Shown: positions 40,947 to 50,500 of the stretch, piece after piece
Layout: the number at the start of each line of letters is the position of its first letter
Numbering within the stretch: position 1 is the stretch's first letter
Source of the DNA: Nocardia concava NBRC 100430
GTDB lineage: Bacteria > Actinomycetota > Actinomycetes > Mycobacteriales > Mycobacteriaceae
DNA: 64,000 bases
NCBI RefSeq assembly: GCF_000308815.1
Contig: NZ_BAFX01000133.1
Location: forward strand, 1-64,000
Direction: 5' to 3'
Notes under the pieces: generated by a model
What the model was told of the DNA's origin: nothing
Databases searched by the model: none
The model's input: the letters and a program-made list of their open reading frames with translations, nothing else
Made by a program: the position numbers and the translations under genes

Positions 40947-41945
40947 TCAGCTCACCCGCTCTCGAACCGGCGAGTCCGACTGCGCCAGTGTGGAAGTCAC
41001 GAATCGCGCGGTCCGCCGCAGGGCGGCGGCCGCCTCGGGGACCAGCAGCGGCAACGCCTGGAAGACGTGGATGCGCCCCGGCCACAGCTCCAGCTCGCAC
41101 GAAACCCCGGCCGCCGCGGCCATATCCCGCAGATGCCGGGCATCGTCGGCGAGCATCTCCCCCGCGCTGGCCTGCACGAACAGCGGCGGCAGCGTGACAT
41201 TCGCCGGAATCCGCAACCGCAGCCGTGGCGAATCCTCGGGTTCCGCGGCGGTATACAGCTCGATGAGCCGCCGCCCGACCCACGCCGGGGCCATCGGATC
41301 CGGCAGGACGCGGTCGCGCCGCTCGGCCAGCGTCAGCGTGGGATCCATGAGCGGCGAGAACATGAACGCCCCGGCGGGCTGCGTCACCCCGTTGATCGCG
41401 TTCTGCAGCAACAGATCCAGCGTCAGATGGCATCCCGCCGAATCCCCGCCGATCACCAGATCCTTTGCCCGGTAACCGTGTTCGAGCAGCCACCGGTATC
41501 CCGCGGCCGCATCCTCGGCGGCCGCCGGGAACGGATGCTCGGGTGCGAGCCGGTAGTCGACCACGAAGACCGGCAGCCCGGTCGCCTTCGACAGCCGCGA
41601 GGCCAGTCCCCGATGCGTGCGCGCCGAGCACACCACGTACCCGCTGCCGTGCAGGTAGTAGATGGCCCGATCGCCGTGCCGCACCCCGGCCGCGCGCACC
41701 CATTCGCCGCGCACCCCGCCCGATCGCACCGGCATGACCGAGGTCCCCGGCAGTGTCGGCCCGAAGGCCGCCATGATTCCGGCGATGAGCCCGCGACCGG
41801 CCTCGATCCCGATCCGATTGTTCGGCAACAACCCATTGACCTGCCGCAATCCCACCACCGACGCCGCGGCCGCGATTCGCGTGCGCGCCGCGGCCCGGGT
41901 GGGAACCGACTCGGACGGGAAGGTCGCCATTGACCTTGTCTTCAT
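40947..41945 (-). CDS. Alpha/beta-hydrolase of the HSL/LipR type
   Basis: A 332-residue carboxylesterase of the hormone-sensitive-lipase family. The oxyanion motif is IYYLHGSGYVVCSARTHRGL near residue 97, the nucleophile elbow VIGGDSAGCHLTLDL near 170, and the Asp/His part is seen near FVQASAGEMLADDARHL (270) and GRIHVFQALP (300). It hydrolyses short-chain esters; the mycobacterial homologue beside mymA is LipR. Two starts are possible: ATG 41945, chosen here, and ATG 41930. First gene of the minus-strand oxidation operon. Confidence 0.87.
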   Translation of the reverse strand: MKTRSMATFPSESVPTRAAARTRIAAAASVVGLRQVNGLLPNNRIGIEAGRGLIAGIMAAFGPTLPGTSVMPVRSGGVRGEWVRAAGVRHGDRAIYYLHGSGYVVCSARTHRGLASRLSKATGLPVFVVDYRLAPEHPFPAAAEDAAAGYRWLLEHGYRAKDLVIGGDSAGCHLTLDLLLQNAINGVTQPAGAFMFSPLMDPTLTLAERRDRVLPDPMAPAWVGRRLIELYTAAEPEDSPRLRLRIPANVTLPPLFVQASAGEMLADDARHLRDMAAAAGVSCELELWPGRIHVFQALPLLVPEAAAALRRTARFVTSTLAQSDSPVRERVS

Positions 41946-41967
41946 GCCCCCAGCATCGCCAGCGAAT

Positions 41968-41987
41968 GTGCCAGTTGTCAATGGCAC
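41968..41987. promoter_or_regulatory. Operator-like dyad GTGCCA-N8-TGGCAC over a -35 box
   Basis: GTGCCA (41968-41973) and TGGCAC (41982-41987) are perfect reverse complements. On the minus strand the spacer carries TTGACA (41976-41981), a consensus -35 for the oxidation operon. It lies between that operon and the divergent MpaB-family gene, and the operon's own MerR protein is a candidate binder. Confidence 0.45.
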
Positions 41988-42059
41988 AGTTGTAACAACC
42001 TAGAAAGGCTTCATTCCGAATCGGGTGAGCCGGGTCACATGGAATGGGTCATGACCTGG

Positions 42060-42065
42060 TATTTT
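42060..42065 (+). promoter_or_regulatory. -10 box TATTTT before the MpaB-family gene
   Basis: TATTTT, seven bases, then ATG 42073: near-leaderless spacing, with no ribosome site. Confidence 0.4.
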
Positions 42066-42072
42066 TCGGGCC

Positions 42073-43113
42073 ATGACGGTCGATTGGGTGTCGACGGGTG
42101 GTGAGCCGGGGAGTGCGCGGACGAAACCGCTGGCCTGGTTGCGGGCTCCGGTGGAACCCGCCGCGGACAACGGATTCTTCGGGCCGGGATCGGTGACCTG
42201 GAAGGTCTGGGGATATCCGACCGGGTTGTCGGTGGGATTCCAGCGGGCGGTGGTGATCGAGGAGCTGGATCCGTTCCTGGTCGCCTCGGTCCAGCACACC
42301 GGAAAGGTGTACAGCCAGGCCAGAACTCGCTACGACCACACCCTCGCCTACTTCTCGACGGTGCTGTTCGGCGACACCGAGACCGCGACCAAGGCGTCGG
42401 CAGTGCTCATGAAGATCCATGCCAAGACCGGCGTGGGCACCGAGCCGGTGTCGGGCTTGACCTACGACGCCAACGATCCCGACTCACAGCTGTGGATCCA
42501 TCTCACCGCGTGGCATTCGATCCTCTACGTCTACGAGCAGTTCGGGCCCGGCCCGCTCTCCGACGCCGAGGAACACCAGTTCTGGAACGAGTGCGCGATC
42601 GCGGCGGAACTGCAGACCTGCGATCCGGCCAAGGTGCCGCGCACCCGCGAGGGCATTCGCGCCTACTTCGAGGACATCCGGCCGCGATTGGCGGCCAGCG
42701 AGGTCACCCAGCAGATGATGGATCACCTGCTCAATGCGCGGGTCATGTATCCGCCGCTGCTGGGCAAGCTGGGCCCGTTCGCCTGGGTGGCCAACAAGTT
42801 CCTGCGCATGGCCACCATCGCGACGCTGCCGCACTGGCAGCGGGACCTGGCCGCCATCCGTCAGTCCCGGCTGTCGGATCTGGCGGTGCGGCTACTGGCC
42901 AAACCGGTCTTCTGGATCCTCTCCAAGAGCGGACGACTCCAATTGACCTTGCTCGCTTGGCTTTCGCCGTCGACGGCCCCAATCGCCGCGCCGTTCCTGC
43001 GCGGGGTGCCGGCGCGGGAGAATCGCACCCTCACGCCGGCGGAGGCGTTCAGCCGATGGAACGTGAAGACCCCGGCCGAGCTGTACGCCGGGTTGCATCG
43101 GCCCGCGGAATAG
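42073..43113 (+). CDS. Oxygenase of the MpaB / DUF2236 family
   Basis: A 346-residue protein of the family that includes the ER-bound oxygenase MpaB and the latex-clearing protein Lcp. GFFGPGSVTWKVWGYPTGLS near residue 35 is the family opening, KVYSQARTRYDHTLAYFSTV near 80 supplies conserved Arg and His, and SQLWIHLTAWHSILYVYEQF near 140 holds the His pair assigned to haem or metal in relatives. The end (LTPAEAFSRWNVKTPAEL) is also typical. Many mycolate actinomycetes carry several copies; reactions are mostly unknown. Divergent from the esterase-led oxidation operon, so it may be part of the same oxidative pathway. Confidence 0.85.
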   Translation: MTVDWVSTGGEPGSARTKPLAWLRAPVEPAADNGFFGPGSVTWKVWGYPTGLSVGFQRAVVIEELDPFLVASVQHTGKVYSQARTRYDHTLAYFSTVLFGDTETATKASAVLMKIHAKTGVGTEPVSGLTYDANDPDSQLWIHLTAWHSILYVYEQFGPGPLSDAEEHQFWNECAIAAELQTCDPAKVPRTREGIRAYFEDIRPRLAASEVTQQMMDHLLNARVMYPPLLGKLGPFAWVANKFLRMATIATLPHWQRDLAAIRQSRLSDLAVRLLAKPVFWILSKSGRLQLTLLAWLSPSTAPIAAPFLRGVPARENRTLTPAEAFSRWNVKTPAELYAGLHRPAE

Positions 43114-43443
43114 GGTCGGCCTGGGCCCGGGAGCGCCGCGGCGCATCGCCGAGCACCGACAGAACGGTGAGTGGATTACGGGAGAAGTTGATGAAAGCCA
43201 TGACAGCCCTCCTTCAGTGGTCGGGCCGGCTCACCGTGCTACAGAACAGCTGCTCCGCAACGGTGGTCCGGGGAAAATGAGAGGTCGTGAATCGGTCTCG
43301 GACACGGACAGTCGCCGTGGTTCATTCGTCCCTCACCTCCTCGCATCGCCATGACACCGATTACAAGCGCCGCGGTCGAGCGGCGCAGATCGGCCATTAT
43401 TACCCAGAATCGACCGACCAGTCAAATTCTGTTCACTTTCCGT
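43114..43443. other. 330-base region between converging genes
   Basis: Contains a possible 29-residue frame at 43191-43280 and a pair of 11-bp spaced GTTCAC repeats at 43431-43448. I see no clear terminator hairpin and no RNA gene. Confidence 0.5.
43191..43280 (+). CDS. Possible 29-residue peptide
   Basis: ATG 43191 is preceded by GGGAGA at nine bases. The frame reads MKAMTALLQWSGRLTVLQNS and nine more residues to TGA. There is no homology that I recognise and no further support beyond the ribosome site. It may be chance. Confidence 0.2.
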   Translation: MKAMTALLQWSGRLTVLQNSCSATVVRGK

Positions 43444-43448
43444 TCACC
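43431..43448 (+). promoter_or_regulatory. PHO-box-like direct repeat GTTCACT-N4-GTTCACC
   Basis: Two heptamers, GTTCACT (43431-43437) and GTTCACC (43442-43448), start exactly 11 bases apart, the format of PhoP/RegX3-type phosphate boxes. The second overlaps the end of the monooxygenase gene. No gene starts nearby on the plus strand, so its function is doubtful. Confidence 0.3.
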
Positions 43449-44466
43449 TTGATGCGCTTGTGAGCGAGGCGCGCAGACCCACCGCGGCGGCCAGGCGGCG
43501 GTGGGATTCGAGGCGGGCGGCGCGGTCGTAGGTGCTGGTGTGGACCAGGAATTCGTCAGCGTCGGTGCGGCGGACGAGGCGGTCGAGTTCGGTGCGGACC
43601 TCGGCCTCGGTGCCGTGGATATGACCGCGCAGGGCGTCGGTGAACAGCTCGCGCTGACGGTCGGTCATCGGTTCACGCTCGATCACCTCGGGCGGGAGCA
43701 GGGGCGGGAATTCGCCGCGGGTGCGGGACCAGGCGGACGACCAGGCCTCGGGGAGCAGCAGCCGATGGGCCAGCTCGGCGGTGTCGGCGATGACCACCGA
43801 ACCCGATACGACGACATAGGGAGTCTCCCCGCCGGGACCCGGACGGAACTCGGCGCGGTACCGCTCGATCGACTCGACCATGGCGTCCTCCCCCGCAGCG
43901 GCCGCGATGACCAGCGGCAGGCCGAACCGCGCGGCACGTTCCGCGCCCGAGCCGATGGCGAGCAGGAACGCGGGCACGCGCAATCCCTCGGCGGGCCAGG
44001 CGTGGACGCCCTGCCGTCCGTCGGTGAAATAGTCCAGCAGCTCGGTCAATTGGGCGTCGAAGTCCTCGGCGTCGCGCTTGTCGTGGCCGAGGGCGCGGCG
44101 CACGCCGCCGGTGAAGCCGACCGAGCGGCCCAGGCCCATATCGATGCGGCCCGGGTACAGCGATTCCAGGACGCCGAACTGTTCGGCCACGACCAGCGGC
44201 TGATGATTGGGCAGCATGACGCCGCCGGTGCCGACCCGGATGCGAGAGGTGCCGGCCGCGATGGCGGCGGCCAGCACGGTCGGGGCGGAGCCGGCGACGC
44301 CGGGCACGCTGTGGTGCTCGGAGACCCAGAAGCGGTGATAGCCCCACTCCTCGGCCAGGCGGGCGAATTCGACGGTCTCGCGCAGCGCCTCCGGGTGCGG
44401 CTGGCCCTGACGGACCCGGGAGCGGTCCAGGATCGAGAAGGGAATCGCCTGCAATGCCGGAGTCAT
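43444..44466 (-). CDS. LLM-class (luciferase-like) flavin monooxygenase
   Basis: A 340-residue TIM-barrel flavin enzyme of the group-1 luciferase-like type. IPFSILDRSRVRQGQP opens the barrel; WGYHRFWVSEHHSVPGVAGS, RIRVGTGGVMLPNHQPLVVA and YPGRIDMGLGRSVGFTGG are the family signatures. It uses FMNH2 supplied by a separate reductase. ATG 44466 was chosen over a TTG 12 bases upstream. It begins 46 bases after the NRPS stop on the same strand, so it is a plausible tailoring enzyme for the peptide product, for example oxidising a cyclised imine or dihydropyrazinone; that reaction is inference. Confidence 0.88.
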   Translation of the reverse strand: MTPALQAIPFSILDRSRVRQGQPHPEALRETVEFARLAEEWGYHRFWVSEHHSVPGVAGSAPTVLAAAIAAGTSRIRVGTGGVMLPNHQPLVVAEQFGVLESLYPGRIDMGLGRSVGFTGGVRRALGHDKRDAEDFDAQLTELLDYFTDGRQGVHAWPAEGLRVPAFLLAIGSGAERAARFGLPLVIAAAAGEDAMVESIERYRAEFRPGPGGETPYVVVSGSVVIADTAELAHRLLLPEAWSSAWSRTRGEFPPLLPPEVIEREPMTDRQRELFTDALRGHIHGTEAEVRTELDRLVRRTDADEFLVHTSTYDRAARLESHRRLAAAVGLRASLTSASR

Positions 44467-44512
44467 GCACAATGCCAACGCCGGTGCCGGGGTTTGATTC
44501 CGGGCGGGCGAT

Positions 44513-47500
44513 TCAGGTCACAGGGGCGGGCAGGAAGCCGATGTCGATGTAGTAGTCGATATAGCGGGCGAGAATCGCGCAATCGACTCCGGGACAGGCG
44601 GATTCGGGGTCACCGGGGGTCACGCCGGTCACCTCGGCGGAATAGTTGATGCTGAGCGCGGCCGCGCGGATCAGCAGGTCGTCGGCTCCGGGCCGTTCGG
44701 CCGCGCGCAGCAGGGCCGCGGCGAAGTCCTGCGGGTCGGCAAGGTCGAGGCGGTAGCTGCGGCGCAGGATCTCGTCCCGGATGGATTTCAGGGAGACCGT
44801 CCGGCGGGGCAGCAGGGCGCGTGAACCGGAGTGGCCGGTGCCGCCGACCACGGCCGCGGCCACCTGGTCGACGGGCAGCATGGCGACCTCGCCGTCGGGG
44901 AGGTCGGGGGCCAGGCCCAGGACCAGCATGGCGCGCAGCATGGTCCACCAGGCGTCGTCGGTGCCGGCCGCGCCCGTAACGGAGTCGCCGGTGATCAGGC
45001 CGGGGCGGTGGATGCGGACGGGGACGCCGCGGTCGGCGGCGGACCGGACCAGTTGTTCGCCAACCCATTTCGTGAGGACGTAGCCGGGCAGGTGGTCCAG
45101 CGGCGGGCCGTCGGGGACCGAGGCGGTCGAGATGTAGTGGATCGGGGTGAGGGGGCCGGTGGTGGCCAGGCGCAGGACTTCCCCGGTGCCGGTGACATTC
45201 GCGGCGCGCATGCGGGCGTAGGGCTCGAGATGGTTGACCTGCGCGCCGTTGTGGTAGATCGCGTCGATGCGCTCGGCGAGCTCGGCGAAGCGCTCGGGGG
45301 TGAGGCCGAGGGCGGGACGGGCGAGATCGCCTGGGACGGGGACGATTCGGTTGTCGTACTCGGCGAGGTCGAGGCGGTACCGGGTGGCGGTGTCGGCAAT
45401 GCGCTGCCGGGCGGCGGATTCGTCGGCGGCCCGGGTCAGGCAGTAGACAGTGGCGGAGGTGCGCTCGAGCAGTTCGCGCAGGAGGAAGATGCCGAGGAAA
45501 CCCGTTGCGCCGGTGAGGAGTACGGCGGTGGTTCGGCCCGTGCGCCGTGCGCGTCCGGCGGCAGTGATCTCCGGGTCCAGGACCGCATCGGCCAGCGGGC
45601 CGGGTCCCGCGCTCGCGGTGGTCGACTCCGACCGGAGCGCGGCGGCCAGGTCCGCCACCTGGGAGTGGTCGAACAGATGACGCAACGGCACCTCGATGGC
45701 GAGGCGGTCCGCCAGGGCGGCTCGAACCCGGATGGCGGACAGGGAGTTTCCGCCCAGCGCGAAGAAGTCGTCCTCGCGGCCGATCCGGTCGATGCCGAGT
45801 TCCGAGCCGAAGACGTCGGCGATGATCTGTTCGTCCGGAGTCGCCGGGGCGTGGTATTCACGCACCGGGAGTTCGGGATCGGGCAGTGCGGCGCGGTCGA
45901 GCTTGCCCGTCGAGCCCAGCGGGAAGGTGTCGAGCAGCGTCAGGTGACCGGGAACCATGTAGCTCGGCAGGCGCTTTCGGGCCGTGTCGAGGATTTCGGT
46001 GAGATCCGGAGCGGCGCCCGCGACCGCACGCACATAGCCGACCAGGCGCTCGCGCCGAACCTCGACGACCGCTTCCGCGACGGCCGGATGAGCGCGCAGC
46101 GCGGCCTCCACCTCACCGGGTTCGATGCGCTGGCCGCGCAGCTTGAGCTGGAAGTCGGTGCGGCCCAGGTATTCCAATCCCCCGTCGCGCAGCCGCCGCA
46201 CCAGATCGCCGGTGCGGTACATGCGCGCACCGGCCGGGCCGAAGGGGTCGGCGAGGAAGCGGTCCGCCGTGCGGGCGGGTTGACCCAGGTAGCCGCGGGC
46301 CAGTTGCGCGCCCGCGACGTACAGCTCACCGGGTGTGCCGGGCGGCACCGGGTGCAGGCGGGCATCGAGGACGTAGGCGCGGGAATTCCCGTGCGGCGCA
46401 CCGATGGACACCGGATTGTCGCCGAGGTCGGTGACCTCGGTGCCGGTGACGGAGATGGTCGCCTCGGTGGGTCCGTACAGGTTGTGCAGGCGGGCCGGGC
46501 TCGCGGCGGTGAAGCGCGCGATCAGCTCGGACGGCAGCGCCTCGCCGCCGACCCATACGACTCGCAGTGCGGAGAGGGCCTGGGCCGGAGCGTGTTCCAG
46601 GAGTGCGCGCAGCAGGGACGGCACCGCGAGGAAGCAGGTCACCCGGTGGCGGGCGATGGCATCGGCCAGGTAGTCCGGGTCGGTGCGTCCGGCGGACGTG
46701 GGGATCACCAGGTGTCCGCCCACGGCGAGCGGGATGGTGTAGCCGATGAGGGAGGCGTCGAAGCTGGTGGGCACCAGCTGGAGATAGGTATCGCGCTCGG
46801 TCAGTTCGTATTCGGCGGTGAGGAAGGCGATGTGATTGGCGATGGCCGCGTGCGGGATGCCGACGGCCTTGGGGCGCCCGGTGGAACCGGACGTGAAGAT
46901 CACGTAGGCGAGATCCTGGTCGCGAAGCGGGCGGAGACGGTCGCCATCCTCTATCGGATCCGGCGAGAATGCGTGCAGCTCATCGGAATTCACCAGTTCT
47001 GCGGTGACCACGCAGACCGGTTCGGCGGTGTCCATCAGATCCGCTACGCGGTCGGCGGGCAGGCCGGGATCGATCGGCACGTACGCGCCACCGGCCTGCA
47101 CGATGGCGTAGAGACCGATCGCCAGATCGGGGCCGGGCGGGAGGGTGAGGCCGACCATAGTGCCGGGCGCGACACCCATGCTGATCAGCTTGCGCGCCAG
47201 TCGATTCGATCGATCCGAGAGCTCCCGGTAGGTCAGGGACGATCCCTCGCCGGTGACCGCTGTCGCGTCCGGGTTTCGCCGCACCTGGTCACGGAAGGCG
47301 TCGAAGAGGAAACGTTGCGGCACGGCCTGATTCGGCCCGCTGGTCGGGAATTCCGCCAGCTCGGCCGCACCCGTGAGGGGTAGATCGCCGACCGGACGCG
47401 CCGGATCTCCGGCGACGGCGGCCAGCAGCGCACCCAATCGCCGTCCGAAGGTCTCGATCGTCGCCTCGTCGAACAGGTCGGTGGCATACCGCCACGAACA

Positions 47501-50500
47501 GTTCAGTCCCGCGGGCTCTTCCGCGTCGGTACGCGGGACGACGGTCAATTGCAGATCCATGGGCGAGACGGATTCACCCAGGTCGATCGCCGACACGGTC
47601 AGGTCGGGTAGTCGGAACTGCCGTTCGCCGAAATCCTGGAAGGACAGCGCGACCTGGAACAGCGGGTGATGGGCCTGGGTTCGGAGCGGGTCGAGGTCGG
47701 CCACCAGCCGTTCGAAGGGCAGCTCGGCGTGGGCGAAGGCTCCGAGATCGGTTTCCCGGACTCGGCTCAGCAGCCCGGTGACGCTCTCCGCGGTGTCGAC
47801 GCGGGTGCGCAGAACGAGGGTGTTGACGAACATGCCGACGAGATCATCGAGTTCGGGCTCGCCGCGACCGGCCACGGGTGCGCCGACGGCGATGTCGTCG
47901 GTCGCCGCGAGCCGGGCCAGCAGGACGGCCAGCGCCGCGTGCACCACCATGAACAGCGAGACGCCCTGTGCGCGAGCCAGTTCCTCGAGCGCCCGGTGCA
48001 CGTCGGCGTCCACCTGGAAATGCCGGGCGGCACCGCGATGCGAGGCCACCGGCGGGCGTGGGCGGTCCGTATGGAGTTCCAGCAGCGACGGCAGACCGGC
48101 CAGCGCCGCACGCCAATACCGCAGCTGTGTCGACACCAGAGATTCGGAATCGTTTGTCGCGCCGATCAATTCATGCTGCCACAGGGCGTAGTCGGCGTAT
48201 TGCACCGGCAGCGGCGTCCAGTCGGGTGCCGTCCCCCGCGTCCGGGCGCGATAGGCGATCATGAGGTCGCGGGTCAGCGGCATCATGGAGAAACCGTCCG
48301 CGGCCAGGTGGTGGATCACGACACCGAGTACGAAGTCGCCCTCGGCGATGCGGTACAGCCGGATCCGCAGCGGGATCTCGGCGGTCACCTCGAATCCCTT
48401 GCCCGCCAGAGCGATCAGCTCCGAACGCAGCCCTTCCTCCGCCAGTTCCATCGGTGTCAGGTCCAGTGACACCTCGGCGACAGGCCGGATGTCCTGGTAG
48501 CCACCGCCCTCATGCTCGGGATAGACCGTGCGCAGGATCTCGTGCCGTTCGAGGAGATCGCGCACGGCGAGACCGAAGGCGGCCACATCCAATTCGCCGG
48601 TCAGCCGCAGCGCGAACGGAATGTTGTAGGCCGCCGACCGCGGGTCCAGGCGGGCCAGGAACCACATGCGCTGCTGGGCCGGTGCGAGCGGCGGCCGTTC
48701 CCCGCGCTCGGGCCGCGCGACCAGCGGTAGCCGGCGCATCGAATCCGTCGTGGCCGCGAGCTGGTCCACGGCGGCGGCGAGCGCGGCCACCGTGGGGTGC
48801 TCGAACACCAGCAGCGCGGGCACCCGCAGGTCGAGCGCGACCCGGAGGCGGCCCGCCAAACGCGTTGCCAGCAGCGAGTTTCCGCCGATCTCGAAGAAGT
48901 CGTCGTCGCGGCCGACGCGGCCGGTGAGGAGTTCGGTGAAGGCGGCGGCCACCGTCCGCTCGGTGGCGGTCGCGGGCGGCCGGTACCGGCGCGGACCGAA
49001 TTCCGAGGCGGGCAATGCGGCCCGATCCAGCTTGCCGACCGGCGTCATGGGAATGCGGTCGAGCACCGTGATGGCGGCCGGCACCGCATGGCGCGGAAGT
49101 TGCTGGCGCGCATGCTCGATCAGGGCGGCGGTATCGATGACGGCACCGGGCGCGGGCAGCACATAGGAGACCGGGGCATCGACACCGCTGGGTAGTCGAT
49201 GCACGACAGTCGTTGCGAAGGACACGGATTCGTGCGCGGCCAGCACCGCGTCGATCTCGCCGAGCTCCACCCGGAATCCCCGGATCTGTACCTGGGTGTC
49301 GCTGCGGGCCAGGTACTGCAGGACGGGCACACTGTCCCCGCCCCAGATCCATCGCACCACGTCACCGGTGCGATAGACGCGCTCCCCCTTGCCATTCGGG
49401 TGCGCGATGAACCGCGCGGCGGTCAGCCCGGCCTGCCCGTGATAGCCGCGCGCCAGTCCCGGACCGGCCAGATACAGCTCACCGGCCACCGACATGGACA
49501 CCGGGCGCAGCCGGGCATCGAGCACCATTGCCGCCACCCCGGGGATGGGTCCGCCGATGGTGACGGTCTCGGCGGGCGTCAGCGCGTGGCTGATGGTCGC
49601 GGCGACAGTCGTTTCCGTGGGTCCGTAGAGATTGAAGAAGGAGCGTCCCGGCGACCATCGGGCAACAAGATCGGGCGGGCACTCCTCACCGCCCGCGACC
49701 ACCACCCGGAGGTCGGGCAGATCCGCGGTGTCCAGACCCGCCAGCGCGGCCGGGGTGATGAAGGCGTGCGTCACCCGCTCGGCGCGCAGCAGCTCGGTGA
49801 GTTCGCCGCCGCCGTAGCAGTCGGCGGGGGCGATGACCATGGTGGCGGCCGACCCGACGGCCAGCAGCAGTTCGAGCACGGCCGCGTCGAAGCTCGGGGA
49901 CGCGAAGTGCAGGGTGCGGGCGTCCGCGGTGATGCCGAAGCGGCGGGTCTGTTCGCGGCAGAGCCCGGCCAGACCGGTGTGGGTGACCGCGACACCCTTG
50001 GGGCGGCCGGTCGAGCCGGAGGTGTAGATCACGTACGCGATGTCCTCGCCGTACAGGCGACGGGTGCGCTCGGTGAAGTGCACGGGTTCGGGTGAGGCGT
50101 CGGCCATCGCCTCGGCGCAGTCGGGGGCATCGAGTTCGAGCCAGTCGAGGACGTCACCCAGGCCCTCACGGGTGGCGGCGAGGGTCAGACCGCAGACCGC
50201 GCCGGCGTCGGCCAGCATGTAGGCGACCCGGTCCGCCGGGTAGCGCGGGTCGACGGGCACGAATGCCGCACCGGATTTGGCGACCGCCCAGACCGCGACC
50301 ACGGCCTCGATCGAGCGCGGCAACGCCAGCACCACCCGGTCACCAGGTCCGAGACCACGACCGATGAGGACCCGGGCCAGGCGGGTGGAGCGCTCGTCGA
50401 GTTCGGCGTAGGTCACGGCCCGCGCACCGGAACGCAGGGCGATTCCGGTGGGATTGCACTCCGCCGCCGCGGTCAGCAGTCGCGGCAGGGTCGCTGTTCT

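Noticed and set aside
44831..47383. 850-residue plus-strand frame inside the NRPS gene
   Set aside because: Opposite strand to a fully motif-supported NRPS; Gly/Arg/Val-rich reading with no recognisable motif.
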